A DNA stretch of 64,000 bases, taken from positions 1 through 64,000 of the forward strand of contig CAZUXT010000012.1 of assembly GCA_964624145.1 (NCBI GenBank). The letters run 5' to 3'. Every line of letters begins with the position of its first letter. Within the stretch, counting starts at the first letter, position 1. The notes below the pieces were generated by a model. It was not told the DNA's origin, ran no database searches, and was given only the letters and a program-made list of their open reading frames with translations. Both the position numbers and the translations under genes were made by a program. Source of the stretch: WJMT01 sp964624145 (GTDB lineage: Bacteria; Acidobacteriota; Aminicenantia; Aminicenantales; Aminicenantaceae). Positions 28,201 through 37,108 of this stretch are shown piece by piece.

Positions 28201-29144
28201 CTTTGATGCCTCACACGGGGATCGACAACTGAATACATAATATCCGCAATGATATTTGCAGATATGACCATGAGGGCTATCACTAAAAACGCCCCCTGTA
28301 AAACAGGATAATCCAAAGTTTTTATGGAATCATAAATAAGAGTCCCCATGCCATTCATGGAAAACACTATCTCTATAAAGAGCGCTCCACTGAATATAAA
28401 ACCGAAATCAAGGGCAATGAGAGTTATCAAGGGAAGAGAAGCATTCCAGAATACATGCTGGTTTAACACTTGTTTATCAGAGAGACCTTTGGTCCTGGCA
28501 AAAAGGGGATAGAGACGGTTTTTTTCCTGAAGAACTGAACCCCGCATGATGATAAAATTACGTGCGCTGGTGAAAAGAGTCAGAACCATCACAGGAAGGA
28601 CAAGATGCCAGAGTGTATCCAGAATGGTTCCGGTTCCGTAGTATCCTTTTAGAGGGAAAAGCCCCAGCTTAAACGAAAAAGCATAGAGGAAAAGAATGGC
28701 CAGAAAAAAAGGAGGAATGGAATAGAAAAAGAGAAAGAGAGCGGTGCTCAATCGGTTGCGTACCTTTCCGGACCGCCATCCGGCCCTGGACCCGAAAAAA
28801 GCTCCGATAAAGGCTCCGAAAACCACGGACAAACCCACTAAGAGAAGAGTCCATTTCATTCTTCCCAAAAGCAATCCGCTGACCTCTTGGTGAAAATGAT
28901 AGGAGTATCCGAATTTAAACCGGAGAATATCCTTCCAGTAGTCCAGGTATTGATGCCCCAGCGGTTTAGTGAGCCCCATTTCTTCACGGAGAGTTTCGAT
29001 TTGTTCTTTATGGAACGAAAGTTCTTCACCCAGGAGATTAACAACAGGGTCTCCGGGCATGAGCCGGGGAATAACAAAATTGAGCGATATGATTGTGATC
29101 AAGGTCAGCACATATCTTATTGTTTTTTTGTAGAAAACAGGCAT
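28197..29144 (-). CDS. Peptide/nickel-type ABC permease (DppB-like)
   Basis: 315 aa. An N-terminal TM and the family motif NFVIPRLMPGDPV (about residues 20-35) are followed by the BPD-type TM core with ARTKGLSDKQVLNQHVFWNASLP as the EAA loop contacting the ATPases. It is typical of DppB/OppB/NikB. The start is 6 bases after the substrate-binding protein stop, so the order is SBP, B, C, D, F. Confidence 0.92.
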   Translation of the reverse strand: MPVFYKKTIRYVLTLITIISLNFVIPRLMPGDPVVNLLGEELSFHKEQIETLREEMGLTKPLGHQYLDYWKDILRFKFGYSYHFHQEVSGLLLGRMKWTLLLVGLSVVFGAFIGAFFGSRAGWRSGKVRNRLSTALFLFFYSIPPFFLAILFLYAFSFKLGLFPLKGYYGTGTILDTLWHLVLPVMVLTLFTSARNFIIMRGSVLQEKNRLYPLFARTKGLSDKQVLNQHVFWNASLPLITLIALDFGFIFSGALFIEIVFSMNGMGTLIYDSIKTLDYPVLQGAFLVIALMVISANIIADIMYSVVDPRVRHQR

Positions 29145-29150
29145 CTGAAT

Positions 29151-30743
29151 TTAAGGTTTCTTCTCTGTTTTTTGGATAGATATAAGGGAATCTATATTGT
29201 ATATACCATAGATAGGACTGTATTTCCATCCTGAGTATTCTTTTTTTAACGGAGTCGCTATTTCGTTCCAGTAAAGGGCTACAGCAGGGATTTTCTCTAC
29301 ATAATACTTCTGCACTGATCCGGCAAGCGCATCAAGTTTACGGGGGTCATTGCTGGCGAGGATTGTATCACAGAGCTTCAGAAAATCCGGGTCATTCACG
29401 ATGTGAAGAACGCCCCGTCCGGTTCTTCGCGAATCAAAGTAACCCGTTCCCCAGTTTGCATGCATGAACATTCCCCAGGGAGTGGCCCTCGCAATAATGA
29501 TATCATAGTCATAATGGTCCTTGGCAGCTGCCCAGCTGTTTATATCAAGAAACCGGAGAGATGCGTTAATTCCTATCTGTGTAAGATATTGTTTTAACAG
29601 CTCTCCTATTCTCGACCAGTCATTACGAACAAGCAGGGACAGGGAAATCTTCTGGCCTTTTCTGTTTTCCCGAAATCCATCTCTGTCCGTATCCGCATAG
29701 CCTGCATCAGAGAGAAGCTGGCGCGCTGTTTCCGGATCATACTTCAATGCTTTGGTCTCTATATAACCTGACATGCTCGGAGGGACAAAGCCCCGGTTCG
29801 GGATTTTACCAAAGCCTAAGGCATCTAACCTGAGTGTTTCATTGTAGTCAACGGCATAAGAGATGGCTTTGCGAAAATCAAGGTCAGCTGTAGCTCCCCG
29901 CTTGGGATTAAAGGCCATAAACACGAGTCCAATATTGAGTTTAGTGGAAAAATCAAACTTATTGGTTTTTTTGAGCCTGTCTATATTGGCATAAGGGTAG
30001 GAAGAGGCATATTTGTAATAGGTGTCCACATCACCTTTTTCTAATGCCAAAGACAGGATGTCCGTATTTTTATACATATGTATTTCGAATCCCTTAATAT
30101 GAGGTTGGACTCCCTTCCAGTATGGATTTTTAGAGAAACGTATGATGCCGGCATTGAGATCTATATTTTGGATGAAAAAGGGACCAAAACCGATATTTTC
30201 TCCTGAATTGAGGTGATCCATAGGATCAGGAATAAGCTCATAAACATGCTTTGGAAAGATGTTATACGAAGTGAATTCAAGATCGAGTCTTGTGTAAGGC
30301 CTGTTGAATTTGAGAATTACCGCATTGTCTTCAACCAGTTCTGCTGCCTCCAGTGTTTGCTTTATCCATCTGGCATTGGGGTTGTGGTCTCCTGTGTACA
30401 CGATTGAAAAAAGAACATCCTCTGCACTGAGCTTTGTCCCGTCGCTCCAATAGAGGTCATCGCGTATGGTAAATGTCCACTCGGTAAAATCATGTGATGC
30501 GTGAGCGTTGCTGGCTGTTAACCCTCTGAGCTGACCCTGAGAATCTATTTTCATAAGAGGAGGATTTGAGATATTGATAAAGATACTCAGATTATAATCA
30601 CCAAATACATTCGGGGATTTTACTTCCTGGGGCGTTCCGATGCGCAGAACTGTCTGTCCCTTTTCTCTTTCTTTGTTTTTTGCCGCACTGATAGATAGAG
30701 ATAAAGCGAGACAAATCATCAGGATAAAAAACATTTTTTTCAT
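29151..30743 (-). CDS. Extracellular solute-binding protein, family 5 (DppA-like)
   Basis: 530 aa from ATG 30743, which opens a clear signal peptide (MKKMFFILMICLALSLSISA). It ends without a lipobox, so the protein appears to be soluble in the periplasm. The family-5 fold is visible in VLRIGTPQEV, WTFTIRDDLYWSDGTKLSAEDVLFS, FDFRKAISYAVDYNE-type segments and RQLLSDAGYADTDRDGFRE. It delivers the substrate from the TonB receptor to the ABC permease. First gene of the minus-strand operon; its promoter should lie in 30744-30860 but I see no strong match to the plus-strand promoter family on this strand. Confidence 0.9.
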   Translation of the reverse strand: MKKMFFILMICLALSLSISAAKNKEREKGQTVLRIGTPQEVKSPNVFGDYNLSIFINISNPPLMKIDSQGQLRGLTASNAHASHDFTEWTFTIRDDLYWSDGTKLSAEDVLFSIVYTGDHNPNARWIKQTLEAAELVEDNAVILKFNRPYTRLDLEFTSYNIFPKHVYELIPDPMDHLNSGENIGFGPFFIQNIDLNAGIIRFSKNPYWKGVQPHIKGFEIHMYKNTDILSLALEKGDVDTYYKYASSYPYANIDRLKKTNKFDFSTKLNIGLVFMAFNPKRGATADLDFRKAISYAVDYNETLRLDALGFGKIPNRGFVPPSMSGYIETKALKYDPETARQLLSDAGYADTDRDGFRENRKGQKISLSLLVRNDWSRIGELLKQYLTQIGINASLRFLDINSWAAAKDHYDYDIIIARATPWGMFMHANWGTGYFDSRRTGRGVLHIVNDPDFLKLCDTILASNDPRKLDALAGSVQKYYVEKIPAVALYWNEIATPLKKEYSGWKYSPIYGIYNIDSLISIQKTEKKP

Positions 30744-30861
30744 TTTAATGAGCCGTGTTTCCTTAGAGAAAGTCTGCAGTCCAAGCAGAGGCCAAATTAA
30801 CACATTACTCATTTATTTTCAATTCCTTTTCAATCGTTCGAGTCCGGTTCCGTTTTTTCAT

Positions 30862-30891
30862 TTGACCGGATTTGTTTTTTGTGTGTATGAT
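30862..30891 (+). promoter_or_regulatory. Promoter, TTGAC-N18-TATGAT family
   Basis: TTGACC at 30862-30867, an 18-base T-rich spacer, GTGTG then TATGAT at 30886-30891. The predicted start near 30898 rules out the ATG at 30897 and supports the start at 30924 of the sulfatase. Confidence 0.78.
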
Positions 30892-30923
30892 GGAGTATGC
30901 TTTGGCTTTCAGGGGAGAAAACC

Positions 30924-32336
30924 ATGCCACCCATCCAGACAAGAAGAGATTTTTTAAAAACAATGGCTCTATTCATGGCAGCGCAGGGGCTTTCCTGCAC
31001 CTATAATCCAAAAAACGCGAAACCACCTAATTTTGTTGTGATCTTTCTAGATGATTCGGGGTGGGCGGATTTCAAACCATTCGGCCATCCTGATTATCCG
31101 ACACCTCATGTCAACCGCCTGGCTCAACAAGGCTGCCGCTTCAATAATTTTTATGTTCCTCAGGCTGTCTGTTCTGCTTCACGCGCTTCTCTTCTCACAG
31201 GGTGTTATCCCGGTCATACTAAAGTATTCGGCGCTCTCGGACCGCGTGCCAGAGGTCTTGATCCGGAATTCGCTACAATAGGCGAGTTACTCAAAGCACG
31301 CGGATACATCACGGGAGTATTTGGAAAATGGCATTTGGGAGACCAGCCTGAGACCCGTCCGCTGGAGCGGGGTTTTGATGAAGCATGTGGATTGATGTAT
31401 TCCAATGATATGTGGAGATTCCATCCTCAATCCGGGGAATACTTTGGACAATGGCCTCTGCAGTATTGGGAAAACAACAAAATAACCATAGATCCTGTGC
31501 TGCCGGAAAACCAATCAATGCTCACCACATGGTATACCGAGCATGCTGTTGATTTCATCAACAGACACAAGGACAAACCTTTCCTTTTGTATGTTCCTCA
31601 TTCCATGCCGCATGTTCCGCTTTTCTGCAGCGACAAATTCAAAGGCAAATCAGGCCTGGGCCTTTATGCTGATGTCATGATGGAGATCGATTGGTCTGTA
31701 GGTCAGATCACTGAAGCGCTAAAAGAGAACGGCCTGGAAGACAATACAATGGTCATCTTTTCATCTGATAACGGGCCGTGGATCGGATACGGAAATCATG
31801 CGGGAAAAACTCATTTTCGGGAGGCAAAAGGCACCAGCTTTGACGGCGGAACCCGTTCCTGCTGTATCATAAAATACCCCGCAAAAATCAAACCTAACAT
31901 CGGTTCTGACCAGGCCTTTTGTTCCATTGACATACTTCCGACGCTCTGTTACCTGGCCGGAGCTTCTCTTCCGGATTATGAAATCGACGGAAGGAATGTA
32001 TGGGACCTCATCGCGGGCAAACCCGGAGCAAACAATCCCCATCAGTACTATGCTTTTTCCACTAACAGCCGTTTTGAAAGTGTCATAAGCGGAGACGGCA
32101 GGTGGAAACTGCACCTTCCTCACCAATACGCCGCATTGGTCACTTCGGGAAGGGATGGAATGCCCGGTAAATACACGTTGAATCAAATCGGACTATCTTT
32201 GTTTGACATGATAAACGATCCCTATGAAAGATTCAATGTGATTGACCAGTATCCGCAAAGAGCCGCTGAATTACAGCGGCTCGCGCAGCAACACAAAAAT
32301 ATGTATTATAGTGATGATTCCAAAAAGACTTTATAA
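30924..32336 (+). CDS. Tat-exported sulfatase
   Basis: 470 aa, preceded by AGGGGAG. The N-terminus has a twin-arginine signal (TRRDFLKTMALFMAAQG). The type I sulfatase fold is shown by the metal-binding pair in FLDDSGWAD, the formylglycine motif Cys83-Ser-Ala-Ser-Arg87 followed by ASLLTG, GKWHLG, and DNGPW in the C-terminal half. Cys at the modified position with Ala instead of Pro at the third position fits the C/S-x-A-x-R variant recognised by radical-SAM anSME enzymes; neither maturase is found in the window. It removes sulfate esters from glycans or aryl compounds outside the cytoplasm, and the fucosidase nearby suggests sulfated fucose-containing glycans as substrates. Confidence 0.9.
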   Translation: MPPIQTRRDFLKTMALFMAAQGLSCTYNPKNAKPPNFVVIFLDDSGWADFKPFGHPDYPTPHVNRLAQQGCRFNNFYVPQAVCSASRASLLTGCYPGHTKVFGALGPRARGLDPEFATIGELLKARGYITGVFGKWHLGDQPETRPLERGFDEACGLMYSNDMWRFHPQSGEYFGQWPLQYWENNKITIDPVLPENQSMLTTWYTEHAVDFINRHKDKPFLLYVPHSMPHVPLFCSDKFKGKSGLGLYADVMMEIDWSVGQITEALKENGLEDNTMVIFSSDNGPWIGYGNHAGKTHFREAKGTSFDGGTRSCCIIKYPAKIKPNIGSDQAFCSIDILPTLCYLAGASLPDYEIDGRNVWDLIAGKPGANNPHQYYAFSTNSRFESVISGDGRWKLHLPHQYAALVTSGRDGMPGKYTLNQIGLSLFDMINDPYERFNVIDQYPQRAAELQRLAQQHKNMYYSDDSKKTL

Positions 32337-32402
32337 GTGGATCAAAAGGAATCATTTTTTATGCTCATCCTGTCATTTTCATCATAAGGAGGAACAAATC
32401 TA

Positions 32403-33440
32403 ATGAATGTGAAGATAGCTTTTATCGGATATGGAACCGTGGCTCAGGGTTTCACAGAGATCATTCTTGAAAAGAAAGACTGGCTCAAGGAACAATACGA
32501 CCTCTCTATCAATGTAGTGGCTGTCTCAGACATCAAAAAGGGGTCCATCTATGACGAAAAGGGCTTGAATATGAGAGAAATCCTCTTTCTTACAAAAAAT
32601 AATAAATCGCTTGAAGACTATCCTGAAGGAATAAAGGGAATGAACAGTCTTGAGACCATTACCAAGACAAATGCAGATACCATCATTGAGGTGACTTATA
32701 CGGATGTCAAGACAGGGGAACCGGCAATCACTCATATCAAAACCGCATTGAACGCCGGAAAACACGTACTATCAACCAACAAAGGCCCGGCTGTCAAACA
32801 AGCCGCAGAGCTCTTAGAGATGGCAAGGGAAAATAATGTTTATTATGGATTTGAAGGCACGGTTCTCGCCGGAACCCCGGCACTGAATCTCGCTCGATAC
32901 ACGCTTTCGGGAAATAGCATTACCGGATTCAAGGGAATCCTTAACGGAACCACCAACTACATCCTCACTCGAATGGAAGAGGGGATGAGCTATGAGAAAG
33001 CATTGAAAAAAGCTCAAGAACTCGGATATGCTGAAGCGGATCCAACAGGGGATGTAGAAGGTCTTGATGCGTTGGGAAAAGTGGTTATTTTAACAAACAT
33101 TGTTCTGGGAAAAAACATATCCTGGCCGGATGTTAAACGGCAGGGAATCACAGGCATTTCCATAGATGATATCAAACAGGCAAAAAATCAGGGCCAACGA
33201 TGGAAATTGATCGGAAGGGCAGAGATTCAAAAGGACGGCTCAGTTTTTGCCTCGGTCTCGCCTGAGAAGCTCCCCTTATCCGATCCCCTTGCCGGTGTCA
33301 ATGAAGCCATCAACGCTCTGACTTTCATGACCGACGAACTCGGGCCGGTGACCATAATAGGCCCCGGGGCGGGAAAAAAAGAGACAGGGTTTGCCCTTCT
33401 TATTGATATGATAAATATGAAATATCAGATTTCGCATTGA
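32403..33440 (+). CDS. hom: Homoserine dehydrogenase
   Basis: 345 aa, monofunctional and without the C-terminal ACT domain. The Rossmann motif GYGTVAQG is at residues 9-16, the substrate site GTTNYIL and the signature AQELGYAEADPTGDVEGLDALGKVVIL follow. It reduces aspartate semialdehyde to homoserine with NAD(P)H on the way to threonine and methionine. AAGGAGG lies 10 bases before the ATG. It stands alone between the sulfatase and the DUF5916 gene; its stop codon is part of the next promoter. Confidence 0.9.
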   Translation: MNVKIAFIGYGTVAQGFTEIILEKKDWLKEQYDLSINVVAVSDIKKGSIYDEKGLNMREILFLTKNNKSLEDYPEGIKGMNSLETITKTNADTIIEVTYTDVKTGEPAITHIKTALNAGKHVLSTNKGPAVKQAAELLEMARENNVYYGFEGTVLAGTPALNLARYTLSGNSITGFKGILNGTTNYILTRMEEGMSYEKALKKAQELGYAEADPTGDVEGLDALGKVVILTNIVLGKNISWPDVKRQGITGISIDDIKQAKNQGQRWKLIGRAEIQKDGSVFASVSPEKLPLSDPLAGVNEAINALTFMTDELGPVTIIGPGAGKKETGFALLIDMINMKYQISH

Positions 33441-33467
33441 CGGGATTTATTTTCTATGTTTATTATA
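33438..33467 (+). promoter_or_regulatory. Promoter overlapping the hom stop codon
   Basis: TTGACG at 33438-33443, an 18-base spacer (GGATTT- and TATGTT-containing) and TATTAT at 33462-33467. It is the same family as the other promoters, and its -35 box contains the hom stop codon. A transcript would start near 33474, almost at the apparent start codon of the next gene. Confidence 0.6.
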
Positions 33468-33474
33468 TGCGATA

Positions 33475-35838
33475 TTGAAAAGAGAAAATTCACAACAAGA
33501 GTACAAAATCCCCCTTTTTAAACACCGGCCCCGGTTTTCAAATCGTATCCTTTTTATTCTCTTTGCTTTACTTTCAATCCTTGCTCTTTTCCCCAGTTAT
33601 CAACCGGTCAAAGCAGAGGATAAATCACTATCATATCTGCACAGTTCCAAAGACCTATCCGAAAAACGCGTCATGACTGCCATCCAGATCAAAGATCATG
33701 TGAAAATCGACGGTCATCTGGATGATCCGGTCTGGAAAACAGCTGTTTTTTTAAGTGATTTTCTTCAACGGGAACCTTATGAGGGACAAGCAGCCACAGA
33801 GAAAACAGAAGTAGGTGTGCTGTATGATTCAAACAACATCTATCTGGGGATCAAGTGTTTTGATTCTGAACCGGAAAAGATCATTGCCCGTGAGATGAGG
33901 CGTGACGCCGTAGTGGATGATGACGATTACTTTGAGCTTATTCTGGATACTTTTCATGACAAAAGAAGCGGATATTACTTTATCACCAATCCTCACGGTT
34001 CCAAACGGGAAGCCCAGCTGGCCAATGAAGGTAAGTCTTACAATCCTTCCTGGGACGGTGTCTGGAAGTGCAAATCCCAGATCACAGATGAAGGATGGTT
34101 TCTGGAAATTGCCATTCCCTGGAAAACCCTTCGATTCTCCAAAGAGGAAAATCCGGTCTGGGGTATTAACTTCAGCCGAATGATACGCAGGAAAAACGAG
34201 CATGTGTACTGGCAGTTGATTCCCAGGGATATGGGGCACACAGGAATTTTTCGTATTTCCGAAGCCGGCACGCTCAGGGGCTTGGCCGGGCTTAAAATGG
34301 GAGGCAATCTGGAATTGCTTCCTTATTTTCTCGGAGGAATTGAGAACGATCAGGTAACTGATTTCCATACAGACAGCCTTCTGGACGCAGGTCTTGATGC
34401 CAAAATTGCCGTGACATCCAGCCTGGCCCTTGACCTTACCTTAAACACAGACTTTGCTCAAGTCGAAGCAGACCAGGAACAGGTCAATCTCACCCGATTT
34501 TCTCTTTATTATCCGGAGAAAAGGGAATTTTTTCTGGAAGGGGCTGAAGTTTTTTCTTTTGGCTCTTCCGGACGGGGATGGGGTTTTGGAGGCTATTCTT
34601 CTGATATGAATCTTTTTTACTCCAGGCGTCTCGGGCTTGCGGATGGCCATGAAGCACGGATAATAGGCGGCGCCAAAATAGTGGGAAAGGTAGGACATTA
34701 CCATCTGGGACTGATGAATATTTATACAGACGAGGTTGTATTTGAAGAAGATGACGGTTCTGAAACCTTTGTGCCCAGTTCTAATTTCAGTGTGTTCCGG
34801 CTGAGCCGGGATGTGTTCTCTCGAGGCAGCATCGGAATGATAGTGCTCAACAAGCAGGATATCGGTCATAATTCTTATAATCGCTCTCTGGGAATAGACA
34901 GTCATCTTCCTCTGAGTGATTACTTTACGGTTTCCGGATACCTGGCTGGCACCTTCGGGCCGGAACAGAAAGTCGGTGACCAGATGGTAAACATGAATGA
35001 AAAGAACCTGGCTGCCAAGTTCAGCCTGAATTATTCAACTGACCTGTACGAAGCTTCGGCTTCCTATCAGGATATCGGTTCCCGTTTCAATCCGGAAATG
35101 GGATTCAACCGGCGCACGGATTTCCGGCTGACCCAGGTATCCTTAGGATATAATCCGCGTCCAGCAAAAAGCACCAAAATCCGGCAGTTCAGATACGGTA
35201 TCGACGGGAGCTACCGGACAAACCATAACGGAGTCATGCTGGACAATGAAGCCGGATTTTCTTTTGATATCAGGTTTCAGAACAGTTCCCAGATCAGATT
35301 TGATATTGAACGGTCCGAAGAGTTCGTAGACTATGACTGGGAAGTCAGGGAGGGCTATCTTATCCCCATGGGAACCTATAAAGGATATTCCTATTCCGCT
35401 GGATATGAATCGGATAAAGGGCGCTCTGTTGCAGGCGGAATCAATCTCACTTACAGGGATTATTATACCGGAAGAAATGCCAGCCTGGACCTGTCTTCCA
35501 CAATCACACGGATCCATCCGATCCGTATTGAGCTTGATTATGAGCACAATTATGTGGACCTTCCCCAGGGGCATTTCCATACCAACACACTGGGAATCCG
35601 GGCGTTCTATTTCTTCTCCACATCCCTTTATTTAAAGGCGTATACCCAGTGGAACGATGACCGGTTGAATTTCGGAGGAAGGGAACGGTTGATCAGCAAT
35701 GTACTTCTGCGTTGGATCTATTCCCCGGAAAGCAATCTATATCTGGTTTACAATGACGGACGTCTCATCGGACCAGGTAATGTGGAGATCATCAACCGTA
35801 CTTTCATGATCAAGGCCACCTTTTTCTGGCGTCGTTAA
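33475..35838 (+). CDS. DUF5916/CBM9-like outer-membrane protein
   Basis: 787 aa if translation begins at a non-ATG codon near 33475. Residues 24-47 form a signal peptide (ILFILFALLSILALFPSYQPVKA). A CBM9-like beta-sandwich follows (IDGHLDDPVWKTA at about 79-91, YLGIKCFDSEP), then a DUF5916 barrel with alternating aromatic strands to the C-terminal FFWRR. In related organisms such proteins sit near peptidases and glycan enzymes; the function is unknown. There is no usual ATG before the signal peptide and no clear ribosome binding site, so the start is uncertain and leaderless initiation is possible given the promoter position. Confidence 0.8.
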   Translation: MKRENSQQEYKIPLFKHRPRFSNRILFILFALLSILALFPSYQPVKAEDKSLSYLHSSKDLSEKRVMTAIQIKDHVKIDGHLDDPVWKTAVFLSDFLQREPYEGQAATEKTEVGVLYDSNNIYLGIKCFDSEPEKIIAREMRRDAVVDDDDYFELILDTFHDKRSGYYFITNPHGSKREAQLANEGKSYNPSWDGVWKCKSQITDEGWFLEIAIPWKTLRFSKEENPVWGINFSRMIRRKNEHVYWQLIPRDMGHTGIFRISEAGTLRGLAGLKMGGNLELLPYFLGGIENDQVTDFHTDSLLDAGLDAKIAVTSSLALDLTLNTDFAQVEADQEQVNLTRFSLYYPEKREFFLEGAEVFSFGSSGRGWGFGGYSSDMNLFYSRRLGLADGHEARIIGGAKIVGKVGHYHLGLMNIYTDEVVFEEDDGSETFVPSSNFSVFRLSRDVFSRGSIGMIVLNKQDIGHNSYNRSLGIDSHLPLSDYFTVSGYLAGTFGPEQKVGDQMVNMNEKNLAAKFSLNYSTDLYEASASYQDIGSRFNPEMGFNRRTDFRLTQVSLGYNPRPAKSTKIRQFRYGIDGSYRTNHNGVMLDNEAGFSFDIRFQNSSQIRFDIERSEEFVDYDWEVREGYLIPMGTYKGYSYSAGYESDKGRSVAGGINLTYRDYYTGRNASLDLSSTITRIHPIRIELDYEHNYVDLPQGHFHTNTLGIRAFYFFSTSLYLKAYTQWNDDRLNFGGRERLISNVLLRWIYSPESNLYLVYNDGRLIGPGNVEIINRTFMIKATFFWRR

Positions 35839-35885
35839 GCATAATTATTTGGTTTCATTAGGAAGCTGTGGGAAAATACTGTTTG

Positions 35886-35915
35886 TTGACCTAGCCTGTT
35901 TCTTGTGTGTATGAT
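35886..35915 (+). promoter_or_regulatory. Promoter, TTGAC-N18-TATGAT family
   Basis: TTGACC at 35886-35891, an 18-base spacer ending in TGTG, TATGAT at 35910-35915, 46 bases before the oxidoreductase start. Confidence 0.75.
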
Positions 35916-35961
35916 TATGGATAATATCATAAAAAAGAACCATATTTGAACGGCAAGAAAT

Positions 35962-37089
35962 ATGAAAGAATTTTTGGATAAAGAAATAAGGGGGAAAATA
36001 CGCCAGAAAGAATGGCCTCAAGAAAAAAAGAAAGGGATAGGCGTCATAGGACTGCACGAAGGACAAACCCTTCTTAAGGGATTGAACCGTTCCCTTTTTG
36101 CCAAACCTGTCGCAGGATGCGATCATAACAAAGACAAAGTCGAGGCTGTAAAAACCGATCTCCCCGGTCTGTTTTACACTTCAAGCTATGACGAAATGCT
36201 GCAAAGAGAGGATATGGATATCGTAGCTGTCTATACACCGGATGCCTTACACGGCGAACACATCGATGCTGCCTTTAAAGCGGATAAAGATGTGATCTGC
36301 ACCAAACCCCTGGTCAACAGCCTCCAGGATGCGAAGCGGATCCTTGAATCCGCAAAAAAGACCGGGCAAAAGCTCATGGTAGGACAGAGCACCCGCTTTT
36401 TTGAATCTTTTCAGAGGCAAAGAAACGCATTCGATAGGGGAGAGATAGGTGATCTGGAGTTTGCGTATGCTCATTATATCCATCGAATGGACTGGTTTTA
36501 TGAAAAAAGCCCGTGGGCTGCCACTGAAACAGACTGGATATTTCTGGGCATGAGCCATCCTGTAGACCTTTTGCGCTGGTATTTGGGCCCTATCCATGAG
36601 GTCCATGCCTACGGCTGCACTTCTTCTCTGGGCCGTTCCTACGGGCTGAAAGGCTTTGATATCTACACTGTGAATGTGCGGGCCAAAAATGCCAAACTCG
36701 GACGGGCTATGGGCCATTACGGGCTCAAAGAGCTTCCCTCTGCACGCAATGCCATCGAGCTTACGCTTTTCGGGGATAAGGGAACTTGCCTTGCTCAGTA
36801 TCATGATATGAAATACAAGCACACGGCAGAGGACGGCACGGAGATCTGTGAAGACCCGCTGTATTCCCAACGCCATTATTTTTTCAACAGCGAAATCCAT
36901 GGAATGCACTATGGAGAGTTCGCCCGCTACACCGATTATTTTGTGCTGGCTTTAGAAGAGCAAAAACCCTACTCACCGGACCTCGAGGAAGGCGTGGAGA
37001 CCTTCTGTGTGATGGAAGCTGTCCGACAGTCAGCCCTGACACAAAAACCGGTTGCCGTGGAACTCATCCTCAAACAAGCCGGCCTTTAA
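35962..37089 (+). CDS. Gfo/Idh/MocA family oxidoreductase
   Basis: 375 aa, no signal peptide. A Rossmann fold starts at about residue 25 (GIGVIGLHEGQTLLKGL, an unusual nucleotide-binding loop without the standard GxGxxG). The conserved VAVYTPDALHGEHIDAAFKADKDVICTKPL contains the catalytic Lys of the family's CTKP/EKP motif. A C-terminal alpha/beta domain with MSHPVDLLRWYLG holds the usual His. It probably oxidises or reduces a sugar or sugar alcohol in the cytoplasm. It is placed before the convergent alpha-L-fucosidase, so a fucose-related substrate is a reasonable guess only. Confidence 0.85.
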   Translation: MKEFLDKEIRGKIRQKEWPQEKKKGIGVIGLHEGQTLLKGLNRSLFAKPVAGCDHNKDKVEAVKTDLPGLFYTSSYDEMLQREDMDIVAVYTPDALHGEHIDAAFKADKDVICTKPLVNSLQDAKRILESAKKTGQKLMVGQSTRFFESFQRQRNAFDRGEIGDLEFAYAHYIHRMDWFYEKSPWAATETDWIFLGMSHPVDLLRWYLGPIHEVHAYGCTSSLGRSYGLKGFDIYTVNVRAKNAKLGRAMGHYGLKELPSARNAIELTLFGDKGTCLAQYHDMKYKHTAEDGTEICEDPLYSQRHYFFNSEIHGMHYGEFARYTDYFVLALEEQKPYSPDLEEGVETFCVMEAVRQSALTQKPVAVELILKQAGL

Positions 37090-37108
37090 GAAGGAGTTTT
37101 GTTGGTTT

